Notes under the pieces: generated by a model | Seen by the model: the letters and a program-made list of their open reading frames with translations, nothing else | What the model was told of the DNA's origin: nothing | Databases searched by the model: none | Program-made: the position numbers and the translations under genes | Shown: in pieces, positions 58,869 through 64,000 of the stretch | How the letters are laid out: each line of letters opens with the position of its first letter | How positions within the stretch are numbered: the first letter of the stretch is position 1 | Assembly: GCF_000300535.1 (NCBI RefSeq) | Contig: NZ_AMSH01000010.1 | Location: forward strand, 1 to 64,000 | DNA: 64,000 nucleotides | DNA from: Bacillus xiamenensis | GTDB lineage: Bacteria > Bacillota > Bacilli > Bacillales > Bacillaceae | Direction of reading: 5' to 3'

Positions 58869-59529
58869 GAAATGGTTTCCGAACGTTGACCTAAATGTCA
58901 TCTGGAGTGCAACAGGTGAAACGGTATATATGACATTCATTGCACTAGCGTTTGCTTTTGTGATCGGGATCATCCTTGGACTATTGCTTTTTCTCACAAG
59001 TAAAGGCGGTCTTTGGGAAAATAAACCGATCAATGCTGTCATCGGCGCAGTCGTCAACATTTTCAGATCGATTCCTTTTATCATTTTAATCATTCTATTA
59101 TTAGGGTTTACCAAACTTATTATGGGCACGATTTTAGGCCCAAATGCAGCGTTACCAGCCCTTGTCATTGGATCAGCTCCTTTCTACGCACGTCTTGTTG
59201 AAATTGCACTGCGTGAAGTAGACAAAGGAGTCATTGAAGCAGCACGATCTATGGGAGCGAAAACGTCTACCATTATTTTCAAAGTGTTGCTGCCAGAATC
59301 ACTGCCAGCCCTTATTTCAGGCATTACCGTAACAGCGATTGCTCTGATTGGCTCTACTGCGATTGCAGGTGCAATTGGAGCAGGCGGACTTGGTGACCTT
59401 GCCTATGTAGAAGGATACCAATCTGGTAATACAGATGTCACACTTGTAGCCACTGTGTTTATTCTGATCATCGTCTTTATTATTCAAATAATCGGTGATT
59501 TGATTACAAATAAAATTGATAAACGTTAA
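58861..59529 (+). CDS. metP: Methionine ABC transporter permease MetP (MetI)
   Basis: A 222-residue permease with five helices and the BPD inner-membrane signature region EAARSMGAKTSTIIFKVLLP, followed by GSTAIAGAIGAGGLGDLA. It forms the membrane channel with MetN as ATPase and MetQ as receptor. The overlap with metN and the 14-base gap to metQ show a single operon. Confidence 0.95.
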   Translation: MFEKWFPNVDLNVIWSATGETVYMTFIALAFAFVIGIILGLLLFLTSKGGLWENKPINAVIGAVVNIFRSIPFIILIILLLGFTKLIMGTILGPNAALPALVIGSAPFYARLVEIALREVDKGVIEAARSMGAKTSTIIFKVLLPESLPALISGITVTAIALIGSTAIAGAIGAGGLGDLAYVEGYQSGNTDVTLVATVFILIIVFIIQIIGDLITNKIDKR

Positions 59530-59543
59530 GGGAGGATTTATTC

Positions 59544-60365
59544 ATGAAGAAATTGATTTTAAGTGCACTATTTCTAGCATTTGCAGGTATTCTAGCTGCA
59601 TGCGGTTCATCTAATAACGCAAGCGAAAGCAAAACCATTACGGTTGCGGCTTCAAAAACACCACATGCCGAGATTCTTGAAGAAGCAAAACCACTTCTAA
59701 AAGAAAAAGGCTATGATCTAAAAGTAAAAGTGCTTAGCGATTATAAAATGTACAACAAAGCGTTAGCTGAAAAAGAAGTGGATGCGAACTTTTTCCAGCA
59801 TATTCCTTACTTAAACGAAGAAAATAAATCAAACAAAGATTACAACCTAGTAAGTGCTGGTGCAGTTCACCTTGAGCCTTTCGGTATTTACTCTAAGAAA
59901 TACAAATCAGTAAAAGATATTCCAAACGGCGGCACGATCATCATGACAAACAACGTAGCTGAGCAAGGACGTATGCTTGCCCTATTGCAAAATGCTGGTG
60001 TGATCAAGCTTGATCCAAAAGTTGATACAATCAACGCAACAATCAAAAACATCAAAGAAAACCCGAAGAACCTGAAATTCAAAAAAATCGCTCCTGAACT
60101 AACAGCGAAAGCTTATGAAAACAGTGAAGGCGATGCAGTGTTTATTAACGTAAACTATGCGATCCAAAATAAATTGAATCCGAAAAAAGATGCTATTGAA
60201 CTTGAGCAAACAAAGAACAATCCATATGCAAACATCGTGGCTGTTCGCAAAGGTGACGAAAAATCTGAAAAGATCAAGGCATTAATGGAAGTTCTTCACT
60301 CTGATAAAATCAAAGAATTTATCGACAAAAAATATGACGGTGCAGTATTGCCTGTATCTGAATAA
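59544..60365 (+). CDS. metQ: Methionine-binding lipoprotein MetQ
   Basis: A 273-residue lipoprotein with lipobox L-A-A-C (Cys near 20) and the NlpA/MetQ domain: TVAASKTPHAEILEEAKPLL, HIPYLNEENKSNKDY, GAVHLEPFGIYSKKYKS and NVNYAIQ. It binds L- or D-methionine outside the membrane. AAGGGAGGATTTATTC precedes the ATG. A strong terminator ends the S-box operon. Confidence 0.95.
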   Translation: MKKLILSALFLAFAGILAACGSSNNASESKTITVAASKTPHAEILEEAKPLLKEKGYDLKVKVLSDYKMYNKALAEKEVDANFFQHIPYLNEENKSNKDYNLVSAGAVHLEPFGIYSKKYKSVKDIPNGGTIIMTNNVAEQGRMLALLQNAGVIKLDPKVDTINATIKNIKENPKNLKFKKIAPELTAKAYENSEGDAVFINVNYAIQNKLNPKKDAIELEQTKNNPYANIVAVRKGDEKSEKIKALMEVLHSDKIKEFIDKKYDGAVLPVSE

Positions 60366-60373
60366 CGACGTGT

Positions 60374-60407
60374 GAACCTCGCTTTCATGAAAGCGAGGTT
60401 TTTTTGT
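60374..60407 (+). terminator. Terminator of metNPQ
   Basis: AACCTCGCTTTC and GAAAGCGAGGTT form a 12-bp perfect stem around AT, followed by seven T. Confidence 0.92.
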
Positions 60408-60463
60408 GTATTTTTTCAAATCTCGCTCATAATAAAAACGAACAAATGACCTGAAGGGATGGA

Positions 60464-60838
60464 ATGAAGATGAATGAACAGCATATGAGCGGCTCGATGC
60501 AGCAATCACTGACGGATTATAAAACGGCAATGGGTGAATTTCAGAAGAAAATGCCGGTGTTTGGCAAGAAATTCAATGAATTTACGGAGCAGTGCTTCCA
60601 GAGTGATTCATTAACGCAAAAAGAAAAACAAATGATTGCCCTTGGCATCAGCATTCATGCACAGGATGAATATTGCATGATTTATCATACAAAGGGAGCG
60701 CTCGACCAAGGCGCAACAGAAGAGAATTTGCTGGAGGTTGTCAGCGTGGCGGCAGCGTTCGGCGGAGGTGCCGCACTGAGTCAAGGCATCACAGTTGTTC
60801 AGCAATGTATAGATGAATTTGGAGGACAGACGCATTAA
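60464..60838 (+). CDS. yurZ: Carboxymuconolactone-decarboxylase-family protein YurZ
   Basis: A 124-residue AhpD/CMD-type helical protein. [19 protein letters not shown] and [20 protein letters not shown] are the CMD core; only one cysteine of the usual CxxC pair is kept (DEYCMIYH), so a peroxidase-reductase function like AhpD is doubtful. GAAGGGAT lies upstream; ATG 60464 or 60470 may start it. It lies between metQ and the suf genes, as yurZ does in B. subtilis. Confidence 0.85.
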   Translation: MKMNEQHMSGSMQQSLTDYKTAMGEFQKKMPVFGKKFNEFTEQCFQSDSLTQKEKQMIALGISIHAQDEYCMIYHTKGALDQGATEENLLEVVSVAAAFGGGAALSQGITVVQQCIDEFGGQTH

Positions 60839-60934
60839 AGGAAGAAAAACATGGTATTTTTCCATATAGGGGAGTTGAGTGCTTCTCAGCCGAGTGTGTG
60901 AGAAAATATGCCAGTATACCGCGTCATATCCTTT

Positions 60935-60964
60935 TTGAGTGAAGCAGCATGCATTTGATACAAT
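60935..60964 (+). promoter_or_regulatory. Promoter in front of the small unrecognised frame
   Basis: TTGAGT, an 18-base spacer and TACAAT. The predicted transcript would begin near 60971, a few bases before the ribosome site AAAGAAGGGA. Confidence 0.5.
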
Positions 60965-60997
60965 GAAGCTACACTCGAAAGAAGGGAATGGTTTATT

Positions 60998-61192
60998 ATT
61001 TGTTCGGACCAGAGTACACTGGGATTGGATTATACCGCCGAGATGGAAAAGGCCATGCATCAATCTCATGGCATGAGTTATGCAGAGTACGAAAGAGACC
61101 ATGACTTACGAATGAAAGTAGAACTTAAACGAGAGCAGTCCTATCGAGATGAGAAAAGGCAGCTCGCAAAAATGAATATACGAGGCTATTAA
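60998..61192 (+). CDS. Possible small helical protein with uncertain (non-ATG) start
   Basis: A plus-strand frame ending at 61192 encodes a strongly charged helical peptide (internal part TLGLDYTAEMEKAMHQSHGM, then SYAEYERDHDLRMK, ending NIRGY). It has a promoter and a ribosome site (GAAGGGA at 60981-60987) before it and a strong terminator right after it. No ATG, GTG or TTG is well placed: in-frame ATT codons at 60995 and 60998 have the right spacing, while TTG 61025 and ATG 61043 lack a ribosome site. I give the ATT at 60998 as the outer limit. The family is not recognised. Confidence 0.4.
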   Translation: MCSDQSTLGLDYTAEMEKAMHQSHGMSYAEYERDHDLRMKVELKREQSYRDEKRQLAKMNIRGY

Positions 61193-61195
61193 TAG

Positions 61196-61234
61196 CTAAA
61201 GGACGGGGAGAAGAGTTTCCCGTCCTTTCTTTAT
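61196..61234 (+). terminator. Terminator after the small frame
   Basis: AAAGGACGGG and CCCGTCCTTT form a 10-bp perfect stem around GAGAAGAGTTT, followed by CTTTATG. Confidence 0.85.
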
Positions 61235-61402
61235 GAAAACAGTCTTTTCGACATAATTCCTTTTATCCACCTGCATTTTTTGTTAGAATTTTGAGAGCAA
61301 CCCCTCACGCTTGTCGTGAATGTGTTGTATTCACTTTTAATTTGTTATAAAATTAGAATGAGAATAAATTGAGAATAATGATTATTTTGGAGGTATCGAT
61401 AT

Positions 61403-62188
61403 ATGACTGCTTCGACATTAACAATTAAGGACTTGCACGTTGAGATTGAAGGGAAAGAAATCTTAAAGGGTGTAAACCTAGAGATAAAAGGTGGAGAATT
61501 CCACGCAGTAATGGGACCAAACGGTACAGGTAAATCGACTTTATCTGCTGCAATTATGGGTCATCCTAAGTATGAAGTAACAAAAGGTAGCATTTTGCTT
61601 GATGGCGAAGATGTACTTGAAATGGAAGTAGATGAGCGCGCTCAAGCGGGTCTTTTCCTTGCCATGCAATATCCATCTGAAATTAGTGGTGTGACAAATG
61701 CAGACTTCCTTCGTTCGGCTATTAACGCACGCAGAGAAGAAGGCGATGAAATCTCTCTCATGAAATTCATCCGTAAAATGGACGAAAACATGGAGTTCCT
61801 TGAAATGGACCCAGATATGTCACAGCGCTACCTAAACGAAGGTTTCTCAGGCGGGGAGAAAAAACGCAACGAAATTCTTCAATTAATGATGATTGAACCA
61901 AAGATCGCCATCCTTGACGAAATCGATTCTGGTCTTGATATCGATGCTCTGAAAGTTGTTTCTAAAGGAATTAATAAAATGCGCGGCGAAAGCTTCGGCT
62001 GCTTAATGATCACTCACTATCAGCGTCTATTGAACTACATCACACCAGATCACGTTCATGTCATGATGCAAGGACGTATCGTGAAATCTGGCGGACCAGA
62101 ACTCGCGCAGCGTCTAGAAGCAGAAGGCTATGACTGGATTAAAAAAGAGTTAGGAATTGAAGACGAAACTGTTGGTCAAGAAGCGTAA
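61403..62188 (+). CDS. sufC: Fe-S cluster assembly ATPase SufC
   Basis: A 261-residue soluble ABC ATPase: Walker A GPNGTGKST near residue 39, signature FSGGEKKR, Walker B IAILDEIDSGLD and H-loop ITHYQRLL. With SufB and SufD it forms the scaffold for de novo iron-sulfur cluster assembly. TTGGAGG precedes the ATG. It heads sufC-sufD-sufS. The -10-like TATAAA at about 61346 and a Fur-like palindrome at 61370-61384 lie upstream. Confidence 0.96.
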   Translation: MTASTLTIKDLHVEIEGKEILKGVNLEIKGGEFHAVMGPNGTGKSTLSAAIMGHPKYEVTKGSILLDGEDVLEMEVDERAQAGLFLAMQYPSEISGVTNADFLRSAINARREEGDEISLMKFIRKMDENMEFLEMDPDMSQRYLNEGFSGGEKKRNEILQLMMIEPKIAILDEIDSGLDIDALKVVSKGINKMRGESFGCLMITHYQRLLNYITPDHVHVMMQGRIVKSGGPELAQRLEAEGYDWIKKELGIEDETVGQEA

Positions 62189-62206
62189 GCGTTAGGAGGA
62201 TTATTG

Positions 62207-64000
<1,794 letters not shown>

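Overview
The window reads as a piece of chromosome from a Bacillus of the B. subtilis/B. pumilus branch. Most of the gene order can be matched from memory to the yvsH-fhu, yvr/btu, lia, gerA, citG-yuxN-css-htrB, yus, met and suf stretch of the B. subtilis chromosome. Low-to-medium GC, many strong AGGAGG-type ribosome sites, TTG/GTG starts and sporulation genes all fit. Assignment to the pumilus group is an inference from divergence and from the accessory content. I saw no rRNA, tRNA, IS element, phage gene or CRISPR array.

Layout. 1-6.1 kb: a lysine riboswitch controls a YvsH-type amino acid permease, followed by a Fur-controlled hydroxamate siderophore importer (fhuD divergent from fhuBGC). 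6.2-8.7 kb: an OmpR-type two-component system. 8.8-15.8 kb: galacturonate catabolism (uxaC, exuR, uxaB, uxaA) with a GH28 pectin glycosidase, under a perfect cre site and a repeated operator that probably belongs to ExuR. 16.0-19.3 kb: a BtuFCD-type cobalamin importer. 19.3-28.5 kb: an accessory catabolic island (DapA/NanA-type aldolase, Fe-alcohol dehydrogenase, SSS symporter, Asp-box beta-propeller protein, degenerate PrpR-type regulator, DUF1537 kinase, PdxA2). 28.5-30.0 kb: an SDR and the PduO-type cobalamin adenosyltransferase.

30.1-34.7 kb: the lia cell-envelope stress operon liaIHGFSR with its LiaR operator. 34.8-38.8 kb (minus): the gerA spore germinant receptor and a small membrane protein. 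38.9-40.6 kb: a DUF3970-like small gene and fumC. 40.9-42.2 kb: a TetR regulator divergent from an uncharacterised 54-residue gene, with a TetR-type palindrome between them. 42.2-45.9 kb: the secretion-stress system cssRS (minus) divergent from htrB. 45.9-49.5 kb: an SDR, yusW, the Fur-controlled ATPase yusV, yusU and three small sporulation-type genes. 49.6-55.0 kb: fatty-acid beta-oxidation fadNAE behind a FadR box. 55.1-57.5 kb: yusI, gcvH, yusG, yusF, yusE, yusD. 57.5-60.4 kb: a SAM riboswitch and metNPQ. 60.4-64 kb: yurZ, a small unrecognised reading frame, and sufC-sufD-sufS, the last cut by the window end.

The most interesting part is the 19.3-28.5 kb island. Its parts resemble sialic-acid catabolism (SSS transporter, sialidase-like propeller, NanA/DapA-type aldolase) joined to the known C4-acid route (DUF1537 kinase plus PdxA2, ending in dihydroxyacetone phosphate). 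This predicts breakdown of an acidic 2-keto-3-deoxy sugar into pyruvate plus a four-carbon acid. Because it lies next to pectin catabolism, a rhamnogalacturonan-II sugar acid such as Dha is a specific, testable candidate substrate.
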